Position numbers and translations under genes: made by a program
Source of the DNA: Nannochloris sp. 'desiccata'
Lineage: Eukaryota; Chlorophyta; Trebouxiophyceae; Chlorellales; Chlorellaceae
Length of the DNA: 64,000 bases
NCBI GenBank assembly: GCA_019044685.2
Contig: JAGTXX020000015.1
Coordinates: 930,001 to 994,000, forward strand
Direction of reading: 5' to 3'
The notes under the pieces: model-generated
What the model saw: only the letters and a program-made list of their open reading frames with translations
Told to the model about the DNA's origin: nothing
Databases searched by the model: none
Shown: one piece after another, positions 20,789-30,079 of the stretch
Position numbering within the stretch: the first letter of the stretch is position 1
Layout of the letters: each line of letters starts with the position of its first letter

Positions 20789-20828
<40 letters not shown>
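16906..20828 (-). mobile_element. LINE (non-LTR) retrotransposon, apparently complete
   Basis: A 3.9-kb element on the minus strand bounded by 12-bp direct repeats. It has a leader of about 170 bp starting with a TTA microsatellite, one long ORF, a 3' UTR of about 240 bp and a 3' end in a TC microsatellite instead of poly(A). Microsatellite 3' tails are known for RTE-like and related LINEs. The intact target duplication and the open ORF suggest a recent insertion that could still be active. Confidence 0.8.
17150..20659 (-). CDS. LINE ORF: AP endonuclease and reverse transcriptase
   Basis: Taking the ATG at 20659, the protein has about 1169 residues without stops or frameshifts. The N-terminal apurinic endonuclease-like domain shows GTWNLRSG, CIPEAAKSEQ (catalytic Glu), FYAPHSS, ELGDANALVG, NNDFILVRR and the terminal SDHHLVVAKL. 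The reverse transcriptase shows RRGIQISCKLYQL, EKAFDRVDRAVI, VQQGGPASNPLWNLFMDVI and the catalytic LLADDVIAFA (YADD position, here LADD). A thumb/connection region with LRMLWLGHVVRLGPDRLPYQALF is typical of RTE-like and plant/algal LINEs. The C-terminal 100 residues are Pro/Gly/Arg-rich with GRPRGRPRG, an AT-hook-like stretch. It nicks the target DNA and copies its own RNA by target-primed reverse transcription. A TTG 33 bases upstream is also in frame, but ATG is preferred. Confidence 0.92.
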   Translation of the reverse strand: MSNPSTPVTMNHGPTGRKGRRLGYKRRMLIGTWNLRSGIENQENYEMARQTLHERQLDLLCIPEAAKSEQGNERGPNGEALYWVGPTSTERRQNAGVALMCSPYAARCIISHSYASDRILVVSFALLNNLTLDVIAFYAPHSSRPASVRKTFRDQLSSVRKSISRHHFVLELGDANALVGSASPTTPDFHGALGTQGIGNQNAAGKAFLDDCAAAGMCIANTFFPHKDIHKYSYRGVNTTVIPGADPENVLYNNDFILVRRSFLSSVHDVKVYRGVNGISNFTRSDHHLVVAKLKLKLRAPRSQAPKRDHSLLASDPVVRTRYQELVRSKIAHMVSIPDEDISGTTYQQLSDVLLAVANDILPICESRLLQQPPPSPLLLELVANKKRVLETPSSPQRRVALQALSKATKKEAACCRAIERQQTGADIEDAAKHHDQGKAYRLLDVLAPKGGSNWRRTCSSSVALKDDDGGLLTSTGDQVRHLGGFYSTLLNEGTGTDPQACLTLPSDATLIPAHPLTLEEIVAAIKKLKNRKALAPNGVSNEMLKYATPEAHLLLYRIISKVWQSSLPDLSKVMDLISLPKKGDVAFAKNRRGIQISCKLYQLKSLILARRMLCYNEELILDEQAGFRMGRSCTDQRFTLQCILDQCRERSLTLYSTLVDLEKAFDRVDRAVIAAIMRSYGYDETYINIAIDLHSGTSARVKWKRQKSEPFSTSWGVQQGGPASNPLWNLFMDVIARQTLAELGPDVGVELFYKRDSKNLRGFPSAPADADRAHLVHLLLADDVIAFALTVEHLTEYLNKFEAICRRWGMTVSTSKTKIIVFRGDAATPSLQNSLVGESQQLAAPSLPEILIGGSPIEVVSASKYLGCWYSSDCLVDKELTVRIGAATGAAHRLLNFWKCKAIGLKTKLIYYKSLVLTILLHGAESWPLTQNDVERLEVFQQRWLRRILRIPWKDHISNEVVLQRAGLPSIETRTRQLRMLWLGHVVRLGPDRLPYQALFGQLAGQRSRGKGNLQTLGKLYHKDILILQGGTPNGLPWLECALEPLAWLAFVMGGAAPTSAAAPAGTPVSAAVVPSIPLPSSSPHLLPRTSPRSKQRMGLARAEELLAGVPNVRHYTAPVGPYRGLPRGRKNRGLTQPYQPTGRPRGRPRGSGRRGRSVRNDDELYRP

Positions 20829-20829
<1 letters not shown>
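20791..20829 (+). repeat. TAA/TTA microsatellite at the LINE 5' edge
   Basis: Thirteen uninterrupted TAA units directly inside the right target duplication. The last A is shared with the duplication. Confidence 0.9.
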
Positions 20830-20840
20830 GGGCATTATGA
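20829..20840. repeat. Right target-site duplication of LINE
   Basis: AGGGCATTATGA, partner of 16894-16905. Confidence 0.8.
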
Positions 20841-20968
20841 AACAAGGTCTTTAAGCAGTAGTTGAATCGCAATAACTCTTAATTTAAAGTTTATTTCCTT
20901 ATTAATCTCATATAAGCCTTGCTATTCTTCATGCTTTAAGGCTAGAGCAATAGCAGGTTGAAGTTAGC

Positions 20969-23900
20969 ATGGGTAATCAGGATTCTTTGGTAGACGGCAA
21001 AGAGCTGCAATATGTCCGTTTTTACAAAGAAAAAGAAACGTAAGACACCTTATTATAGATACAAGAATATTCTCATGATATTGACTGTATAAGATCATCA
21101 ACTAACCTTCTGATCAAAATCTCTTGTCATTTGTATTTCTGCAGCCCTCGTCGCTTGGACGTCTTCCCCTTTGTTATATCCTACCTCGTCTGGGTATTCT
21201 TCTACGCAAAGAACCATTATGAGACTACTATGCAAGCACAGCAGGTGCCGCAACCACCACCTGACGCTGCTACGCAAGCAGGGGGTGTGGTAGAAGCAGA
21301 AGACGTAGAGAAAGCGGTCGAAGATGTTTTAGCTCCATCTATAAACAACACACATGGATCTCACCTTCTCATCGTACTCGTCATCCTTGTACTCTGCCAT
21401 GTGCGTTGTGGTCCCTTCTCCTCTGTTTGCTTCCCTTGAACAGCAGCTGAATATTCTTTCTGTTTAGGTTTCTCACCCGGTCCTTTTTTTTTTCCTCTTG
21501 TTTTTCCTTTCTTTCAGATTCTCTTATACCTCTTCACCATTTGGAGCGTTGACATCCGCTGCAGAGTCCGTTACTCCCAAGTCAGAACTCTCGAAGACGC
21601 GACGCTTATTAAAGTCGTGCCACACGCCTTTACAGGCACTCGGGAAGTCGTCCAACTAGAAAGAAAGAAACCTGCTTCAGACGACCTCGACAAAGATCGC
21701 CCCTACATCGCCTTCTCTTTTAGAAAACTTAAATTTGTATGGGAAAATGAAGACAAAGTCTTCCGCAAACTGCAATACCCTGTCCACTTAACATTCGCAG
21801 AATACCGTGCGTCTACTGGGCATGGAAAAATAGAAACAGTGAAAAGAGCGACTTCTCGATGGGGGTTGAATAAATTTGAGGTGCCGATTCCGAAATTTTG
21901 GGAGTTGCTTCAAGAACAACTCGTCGCACCATTTTTCTGTTTCCAAGTGTTTTGTGTGGCTCTCTGGGCGTTAGATGAGTACTGGTACTACTCTATCTTA
22001 ACTTTGTTCATGCTGGTTACCTTTGAATCGACAGTAGTGGGGCAAAGATTGCGGAATCTAAACCAAGTTCGATCTTTACAACAGCCCCATCAACCCATGA
22101 AAGTGTACCGAGGTGGCAAATGGGAACCCTTATCTGGAGATCTCCTTGTCCCTGGTGATTTAGTGTCTTTAGCACGTCCTGCTGGCTCTAGTGAAGATGT
22201 TATTGTCCAGGCAGATATGATTTTGTTGGCAGGCACGTGTATTGTAGATGAAGCAGTGTTGACTGGAGAATCCACCCCCCAATGGAAAAATCCAATTGGA
22301 GAGGCTACTGGGGATGAAGTTGATGCTTCTGAGCTGTCGCCTACTTCCCGGTTATCCATCAAACGTGATCGTATGCATGTAGTTTTTGGAGGTACTAAAT
22401 TAGTACAAGTTACCGGGGATAATGAGGCGCATGTAAGGACACCAGATGGTGGGTGTTTAGCTGTAGTACTGCGAACAGGATTTGGTACTGCACAGGGGAG
22501 TCTTATGCGTACGATTCTGTACTCTACAGAACGTGTTACGGCTAATAACATTGAAACGTTTGGGTTTATTTTATTTTTGCTCATGTGGGCGGTAGCGGCA
22601 TCCTATTACGTTTTGCAGCATGGCCTTGCTGACCCAGATCGGGACAGATTTAAACTCTTTTTGAACTGTACGATGATTTTAACGTCTGTTGTACCTCCAG
22701 AGCTGCCTATGGAGCTGACGATCGCTGTGAATGCTTCTCTCGTTGCGTTGGCGAGAAAAAGGATCTTCTGTACCGAGCCTTTCAGAATTCCTTTAGCTGG
22801 CAAAGTGACTACCTGCTGTTTTGATAAGACGGGCACGTTGACTTCAGATCATATGGAGTTGGAAGGAGTGGTAGGCAGCGTTAGTAAGCTTGGAAAAGAA
22901 GCAAAATCGAATGTATCTGCTACTGAGGGTGTCGAAGATGACGAGCTTCATCAAGATGTGAAATTACTTCCTGCAGTGATTAGTAGAATCTTAGCATGCT
23001 GTCAAAGTTTAGTTCAGGTTGATGGATCTCTCGTCGGCGATCCAGTGGAACGAGCAGGTCTTCAAGCGACTGGCTGGGCGGTTAAAGGAGATGTGGTTAG
23101 TCGCACCGTTATTGGTGGTGGGAAAGAAGTAGCCACAATTTTACATCGATTCCACTTTTCTTCGGTATTAAAACGTATGTCTACTGTTGTGAGGGTGGAT
23201 GGGAAAGATTCATCAAACGCTGGGTACTATGTCTTGGCGAAAGGGGCTCCGGAGGTCATTGCTGCTCATTTAAAGAACATCCCGTCAAGGTACGACAGGC
23301 AGTACAAGCGGTACGCTTCTGAAGGTGCCCGTGTCCTTGCACTAGCCTATAAGAAACTGCCCGATGAGATGACCCCCTCTGCATTACGTCATACCCCACG
23401 TGATGAAGCTGAATCGAATTTAGTTTTTGCCGGGTTTGCGATATTCCGCTCTCCGCTAAAACCTGATTCTGAGCCTTCTTTACGAATGCTACGTGCATCA
23501 CAACATCAACTCATCATGATTACTGGTGATGCACCGTTAACTGCGTGCCATACAGCAGCACAAGTGCATATAGTAACCCGACAACCGGTGATCCTCTCAA
23601 CTGCAGGACCCCCTTCTGCTTGGGTCTGGCGGAGTCCTGATGAAGCGATTTCAGAGCCGTTTGATGCTGAGGATATTAATGCAGCGTATGTATTAGCTGA
23701 AGCGCATGATTTATGCTTAAATGGAGATGCTTTAACGAAGCTACCGGAAGTAGGAGCAGATATGATGGCGGTGTATATTAGCTTAACCTCAGTCTTTGCT
23801 CGTGTGACCCCTGAACAAAAAGAGCTGGTAGTGAAGACCTTACGTGCAGAAGGGTTGTCTGTGCTCATGTGCGGAGATGGCACCAATGATGTAGGGGCGT

Positions 23901-24988
23901 TAAAAGGGGCACATGTGGGAGTGGCGCTCTTACCTCCACCTGAACCTCTGAAAAATAAAACTACCCCTAATAGTAATAATGCTAAGGCCAATGCGAATCA
24001 ACAGAATGCCGGTGATAGTGGCGGCAGTGCAGGTAGTCAAACTGCTGGCCAACCTGCTGCTGCGCCTGCTGAGCTCGGTCCAGGGTCAAAAATGCTGGAA
24101 GATATGCGTCGACGAGGAATGCGTCCTTCTAACTTCCATATCAACATGGCACGTAGAATGGATGACATGGCTGCAGAAAGTAATGGAGATGCACCCATGG
24201 TGCGTCCAGGTGATGCTTCTATGGCTGCGCCATTCACAGCCAAAGACCCTTCGGTGGCGCCCTGCTTGGATATTCTCCGACAAGGAAGATGTACTTTGGT
24301 AACGACTGTCCAAATGTTTAAGATTTTGGGTTTGTTGTCTCTTTCCATGGCATATTCTTTGTCAGTTATGTATTTAGACGGAATCAAGCTAGGCGATATG
24401 CAAGCCACTTTAGCTGGTCTGTTGACCGCAGGCATGTTTTTCTTTATTTCTCACGCACAGCCGTTACCGCAACTCTCCCGCCAACGCCCTCACGCACACA
24501 TCTTCTCCATGTATATGTTTACCTCATTGTTAGGACAGTTTGCGGTACATATGGCGTTTTTGATGTACATGCAGCACAAGGCACATGCTGTGATGTTGCC
24601 GGAGGACAGACAAGAGCCAGACTCAGATTTCAAGCCAAATTTGATCAATACAGTCTGTTTCTTAGCAAATTTTGTCATTCAAACAATGACATTCGCAGTT
24701 AATTATGTCGGTGAACCGTTTGCGACCCCGCTTTCTCAGAATAAGTTGTTTGCGATGAGCGTGAGGTACAGTGTTGGCATGTTTGTTATTCTGACTATTG
24801 ATATTGTGTATGGCTTAACTGGCTGGTTTTCTTTAGTGAAAATGCCTGGGAATATGAAATACCAGATGTTGGCGTTGGCGTGGTTGGCGTTTGTAGCGTG
24901 TACCTTTATTGAAAGGTTGGCAAGGACTGTGTTCCCAGCACAGACACCGCCTGAAAAGGGTGGGTATATTAACAGGCGTACAAAGTAA
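20969..24988 (+). CDS. P5A-type ATPase, ER transmembrane-helix dislocase (Spf1/ATP13A1/MIA type)
   Basis: Exons 20969-21039, 21145-21400 and 21518-24988 give 1265 residues. P5A pumps in the ER remove mis-inserted tail-anchored or mitochondrial membrane helices. The N-terminus has the P5A hydrophobic segments (PFVISYLVWVFFYA, then HLLIVLVILVLCHILLYLF, the second formed across the exon 2-3 junction). Core motifs are LTGES, the P5A membrane signature VPPELPMELTIAVN, the phosphorylation site CFDKTGTLTSD (Asp545), MITGD, and MCGDGTNDVGALKGAHVGVAL. A disordered insert of about 110 residues, rich in Asn, Gln, Ala and Met, separates the hinge from the last membrane segments and makes the protein longer than the usual 1180-1200. 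TGTAA occurs about 80 bases past the stop. Confidence 0.95.
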
Positions 24989-25452
24989 TATGGTATTGGT
25001 TTCTTTTCTGTCGTGTTTGCTTGTTTATTCTTCTCGACATAGTATCTCTCAGTTATTACTCAAGATGTAAAGTTTGTCTTGATGGGCGGTGTTCTGACAT
25101 TGGTTTGGAGATGGAGAGGTATGGCAGCGCTGCAAACGGCAGGAGGAAATTGGTGGCAGACCATATTTGTGTGATTTTATCTTGACGGAGGCGACATTTT
25201 TAAAGAGTAATTTTTCGTCCAAGTTTTGCGAAACTGCATTTAGGTGGTGTGTACGTGGACAAGGACGTAGAGAAGACTCTTCAAATATCTGATCAAGATT
25301 TGAAAAGAGCAATTTTTAAACAAAAAGCCTTCAAATAGTCAAATTCCTTGGTCGTACTAAGACACACTGAACATCTACTTAATGCTTGTTATAATAAAGC
25401 TGCATTGAGTGTCCTACCTTCGAAAGGAAGCTGCACTTTTAAACCCAGCAAG
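24989..25452. promoter_or_regulatory. Spacer between P5A ATPase and RS-rich protein genes
   Basis: Tandem-gene spacer of 464 bp with the ATPase 3' UTR (TGTAA near 25067) and the next promoter. I see nothing else. Confidence 0.4.
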
Positions 25453-28400
25453 ATGGGAGAAGATGATCAAAAGAGAGACGAAACGTAAGATTTTTTTTCC
25501 ATCCAAACGGCAACATGTTGCGATCAATGCTATGTGTTGCAGAGTATAATAACTCACTAGAAATAATTATTTCTTGCAGCGTCCAACCGATGTCGAAATC
25601 TGCTCCTCAATTAATCAAGCAGCAAAAAGGCTTTGTTAGACACGCTCTTCCACGCCCTTCCCCTAGGTACGCATCTTTGCATATTATACATCATTGAGCA
25701 GAGCCAGAACTCTAGATAAATGGCCTCGTTTCTCCACCTAGAACACTAATTTTATAAATCTTTAATTTTTTGCAGCGGGAAATCCAAGGCGACTTCAAGC
25801 AGGCCTGTCTCTTCTGCATCTCAGCATAAGAGAGAAGGCTCACCCTCTGCACGTTTGGCCGTTAAAGAGGCAGCTACTATTAAACAGGAAACCATGAACC
25901 CACCTGCTGCCGAACGTACTGAGCCAAAACCTGGGAGTCGCCTCTTCACCGTTGCTATGAAAGAAACTGTGAGACCACCATCGCCAGCAACAGTAGCAGG
26001 CCCACCGCCAGCAGCAGGAGCAGACCGTGGGGAACCTGCACCCAGGTCTCGGCAAGCAAGGCAGGAAGAGGACTATATTGGGAAGAGAAAATCTCGCAGC
26101 AGAAGTCGAAGTCCAAGTTACAGCCCTGATTACTACAAGAGCCGCAAGCGGTATAAGAAAGACTATTCTTATTCAGACTATTCTAGATCTCCTTCTCCTC
26201 CTAGTCGTGTTAATCGCGTTTACGGTAGAGATAGCGCGGAAGAAGGAGAGGTGAGAGATCCACGTAAAGAAGACAGACGTGATCGAGGTCGAGGTGATAG
26301 ATATAGAAGACGTCCTCGATCCCCTAGGTCAAGGTCACCTAGATCACGATCACGAGACCGCCGCAGATATGTTAAAGATGCAAAGAGAAGTACACGAGGT
26401 AGAGATAGATATGATGATAGAGCGTACGGGTACGACCGACGTAGTCGTGACCGTAGTAGAGATAGAACCTATAGAGATCATAGTTACGATAGGAAGAGGT
26501 CTCGTTCTAGACAAGATACACGGAGAGGTGAAAGAAGAGATGACCGAAATGCAAGAGGTGGTGGTGATAAAAGCCATGCCGATTACCGTCAACGTCAACG
26601 TGATTATGACGAGCAAGATAGAAAGAAGATTCACGACGGAGGCCATGATGAGTATATGAAAGCAGGAAGAGGAAGGCATGAAGATCACTTGCGAGGCAGT
26701 GGCGGTGTTGGTGGTGGAGTCAGTGCCATGGGACAACAACAACAAGAACAACGTCAACATCAACTTCTGTATCCTCAACAAGGACAGCACCCTGTGCCTA
26801 TGACCAATGTCTACCAACCCAACTACCATCCTGCTATATATAATGGCCAACTGCCACAACAATTTCCTATAAGGCCATCCTCACTCCCGGCACCACGGCA
26901 CACACCGCCCGCCCAGCCACCAACCGCACCTTCTTCGTTACAAAGTGCAGGCTTGAGCATGTGGCCTTTAAATTTCGCTACAGTTGGCGCTCCCCCACCT
27001 TCTCCAGACATTTCCAAGTATATAGAAGCTATGATAGCAGCACATAGCGTGGAATTCACATCCACAGATGGCCTAGGCAACTCTGAAGCTTTAATAGATA
27101 AAATCGACGCTGCTGAATCATCGTTTCGAAGGAAAGAATCTCATATCTGGGCAGCACAGCAGGCACAGCAGGAGATGCTGTTGGCTGCATTAGATGGGAA
27201 TGCTCCAGATCCGTTTGATGCAGTTATTGAAAAATTGGGATTGCTACCATCTCCACAGTTGCCTCCAGTTTCGCCCTCGAAAATTAAAAAACCGCTTCAT
27301 GTGTTGCTGGCAATGCCGTTTGAGCCCTTGAACCCTGCAGCACCCCCTCCTGACCCACGAAGCCAGTTTGAAGATGAGTATAGGGCAGTAAAAGAGTGGG
27401 CACGAAGACCTTTACGCCTTCCAGCATTGAAAGTTAATCAGGGAAGGTCTCTTTCTGGTGTTGACGGCTGTATGAACATTGGTGTTGGCACTGCTGATGG
27501 TGCTCCAGCCAAGCCTACTGTCTCTTGGTCTCAATCACCTTCAAGAGACTACGGTGAACCAGAAGTCTCTACTATGAAAAATAAAGCAAAGCTAGCAGCG
27601 CCACAGCCACCTGGTGGCTTTGCTGCAGGGAGCCGCCACCCAAGCAGCGCTGCGATCGCTGCTGGTGTTGGTGCTCGAGGAGGAAGCTTCGATGATGTTT
27701 TAAATGCTCCCTCTGCACCGAGGCACGATATGTCGTTCCCTCGTAGTTTACCACGTAGCACCCAGAGAACGTCGTCTCATTACAACTTACTGACCGCTGC
27801 CCAGGGAGATGGAACCCCTGCTGCTGCTGCACAAGCACAAGACTTGCGGCCAGTTGGAGTAGACGAAGGCTACTGTATGATAACTCGTCCTGATGGTACT
27901 GAAATGAGGCAACAACAATATAGTCAACTGCTTCCACTTATTTCTCAGAACTTAGTTCCCGCAGGATGGCCTGTCTGCAGAGATTTTGACCAATTGTGGA
28001 TGCCGTTGCAAGAGTCAACGACGTCTGTGGAGGAATTTGGATCTACCCGGGTCAAAGAAGCTGTGATAGGGGTTTCTGATGGAGTGTCTGTTGTGTGGAA
28101 TCACGCTGAGCAGCATACTAAGAGTAAAGAGTGGCTTAATGCTCAGAACCGTGCAGCTGTGACCACCACCGCCACTAATGTTGGTGGCGAGGGGAGTGTT
28201 TTTAGGACAGAAAGTTATTTAGTAGCTGGTGGACAGGAAAGGCACGTGCCATGGAAGAAGCAACTAAAAGAAGTGAAAGAGGAGGAATCTGATGATGCGG
28301 ATAAGAGATTACTCGCTCTGCCCCATATTGAAGCTGATGCCAGTGCCTTGTGTTCGATTTCTGAAGCGGCAGAAAAAAGGAAATTGAAAAGAAAATCAGG

Positions 28401-28602
28401 AACATTACCAGTCTCTACCTTTGCTGCCCCCGCGCATGCTGTAGCAGCTGTGCATGGAGCTTTATTGACAAATAGAGAAGGTATTCGGCAGGTAGCAAAG
28501 AGCGTGCTGCAGTCTGCACTGAGAACCGTAATTGAACAGCAGCAAGCGGCGGCAAAGAAAATGTTGGCTGAAAAGAAGGCAGACAAGGCAAATGCTAGAT
28601 AA
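25453..28602 (+). CDS. RS-rich nuclear protein, probable pre-mRNA processing factor
   Basis: Exons 25453-25484, 25580-25666 and 25776-28602 give 981 residues. I do not recognise an orthologue. After a short basic N-terminus (SKSAPQLIKQQKGFVRHALPR), residues about 105-290 form a dense Arg/Ser, Arg/Asp and Arg/Tyr-rich region (KRKSRSRSRSPSYSP, RSPRSRSPRSRSRDRRRY) as in SR and SR-related splicing proteins. A Gln/Pro-rich stretch follows (QQQQEQRQHQ), then a more ordered region around 390-500 with a helical segment (ISKYIEAMIAAHSVEF, FRRKESHIWAAQQAQQEMLL). No RNA-recognition motif is visible. The C-terminus is a charged helix, LAEKKADKANAR. SR-related role is inferred from composition only. TGTAA lies about 40 bases past the stop. 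Confidence 0.7.
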
Positions 28603-28795
28603 AAGATAGTATGTTATCATATTGATAAAAACTACAGCGCTTCTGTAAAAAAAACAGATACCTAGACAACAATTTTAACCGCTCCCTTCCACCAACACCA
28701 CCCTCTCTCTTTAATTTATATTTCAAGAATTATTTGTTTATAGTTACAGGGGTGATGTACTACTATCTAATTTTTTTGCTAATCCATGAACAAAT

Positions 28796-29673
28796 TTACT
28801 TTCTGAACTCGCGTTTCTGGAAATCCCCACCGCTCTGGCGAGGGGCAGATACTGAGACACCAGGGAGGTTGGCCATATTAAGAGAGCGGAGCATATCCAT
28901 GGTCTCCTTATCGACCTCGATAGCATCAGGGTTGATAGCAGACTGGTCAGGGATGAAATCCATGCGGCGCTCACGTTCTTCTTCCTGCAATTTGAGGGAG
29001 ATGCCGCGGACAGGGCCACGCTGAATGCGCTTCATCAAGTGCTGCAGAATTAGAAATAGAGAATTATTATTAATATAAGTCCAAGGTAAAGATGCGTAAT
29101 TCTATCAGATGCACGTCTATGTAAGGACGAAGAAAGAGCAACAAATTGAATAACTAAATACTTCAAACATACAGTGGTGAAGCCGGCAATCTTGTTTCTA
29201 AGGCGTTTAGACTGAATGATAGCGACTTCCTCAGCGATACGCTTGTTGGTGTCGAAATCAAGAGTAAGACGGTTGTAGTATTTCTCAATGATGACCCTAG
29301 AGGCCTTCTTCACAGTTTTGGTGCGGACGCGACCTGCAATGTAAAAAATAAGACAAAAGAACGAGTCAATAAGGCGGTTCAGCGAAATTACAACCTTCCT
29401 ATAATTGTATAGTATCTAATAGTAGAGGCTGTCTTGAGATGGAACGGCTGCAGCGAGCTAACAAAGTCCATGCTGTTCAATGATGGCTGCTAATTCAAAG
29501 GTAAAGTAAGTCCATAAGCTTCAAAAACTATTCCACAATAAGCAAGGCGTTTTCATCTGCTCGAATATTTGATTTTCTCTTCCAAGCTCGCTTTAAATAG
29601 TCTCAACATTCGATCTTTGTAGCATCACAGCAGCAGCCCAACGTAGCCTTTCTAGGAGATAACACTCACCCAT
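28796..29673 (-). CDS. RPS17: Cytosolic small-subunit ribosomal protein eS17
   Basis: Three exons, 29670-29673 (only ATGG), 29173-29333 and 28796-29041, give 136 residues, the normal size for eS17. The four-base first exon joins to give [24 protein letters not shown], an almost textbook eS17 start; the next exons give [26 protein letters not shown] and [29 protein letters not shown]. An intron right behind the start codon is common in ribosomal protein genes of intron-containing eukaryotes. The protein sits at the head of the 40S subunit. It is divergent from NRDE2. TGTAA is seen on the minus strand about 50 bases past the stop. Confidence 0.97.
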
Positions 29674-30079
29674 CCTGTGAAGTTTTTACTTCTATACGCT
29701 CCCAAAGCTGATTTTAAGAGGCCGATTGAAACTGTTGTTGGCCCTCAAATAGAGTTGTCCCTGAGAGCAGCGGCCAGCTGATCAATTGACCCTGGCGAAG
29801 TCTCAACTTGATTGAAATTTCAAGCCAATGCTTTTAAATTGGGGCTATTCGGCATCAGAAATTATCTAGAAAATACTCAAAAGAACATTGAATGATACAA
29901 TAAGCTTAGGTGCAATTTAGTCAACGGATCGAAATTCAAATCACTTTCAGAGATTTTGCACCCAACCTTTTTATTTGAATCTTACTGCATGGACTGGTCA
30001 AGATTAAAACCATAAATATACCAATGGTACATTAGATTGGCTCACAAGGCCCACCAAGAGGCCCAGGGCGAGAGTCTTG
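29674..30079. promoter_or_regulatory. Divergent promoter region, eS17 / NRDE2
   Basis: About 400 bp between two starts. AT-rich; no TATA box or telo-box was recognised. Confidence 0.5.

Noticed and set aside
22090..22584. Long antisense ORFs within the P5A ATPase, LINE and radical SAM genes
   Set aside because: They mirror the codon pattern of the sense gene and have no recognisable motifs or splice links.
26027..26862. Alternative-frame ORFs across the RS-rich region
   Set aside because: Arg/Ser codon repeats give open frames on several strands; only the spliced frame continues through the whole gene.
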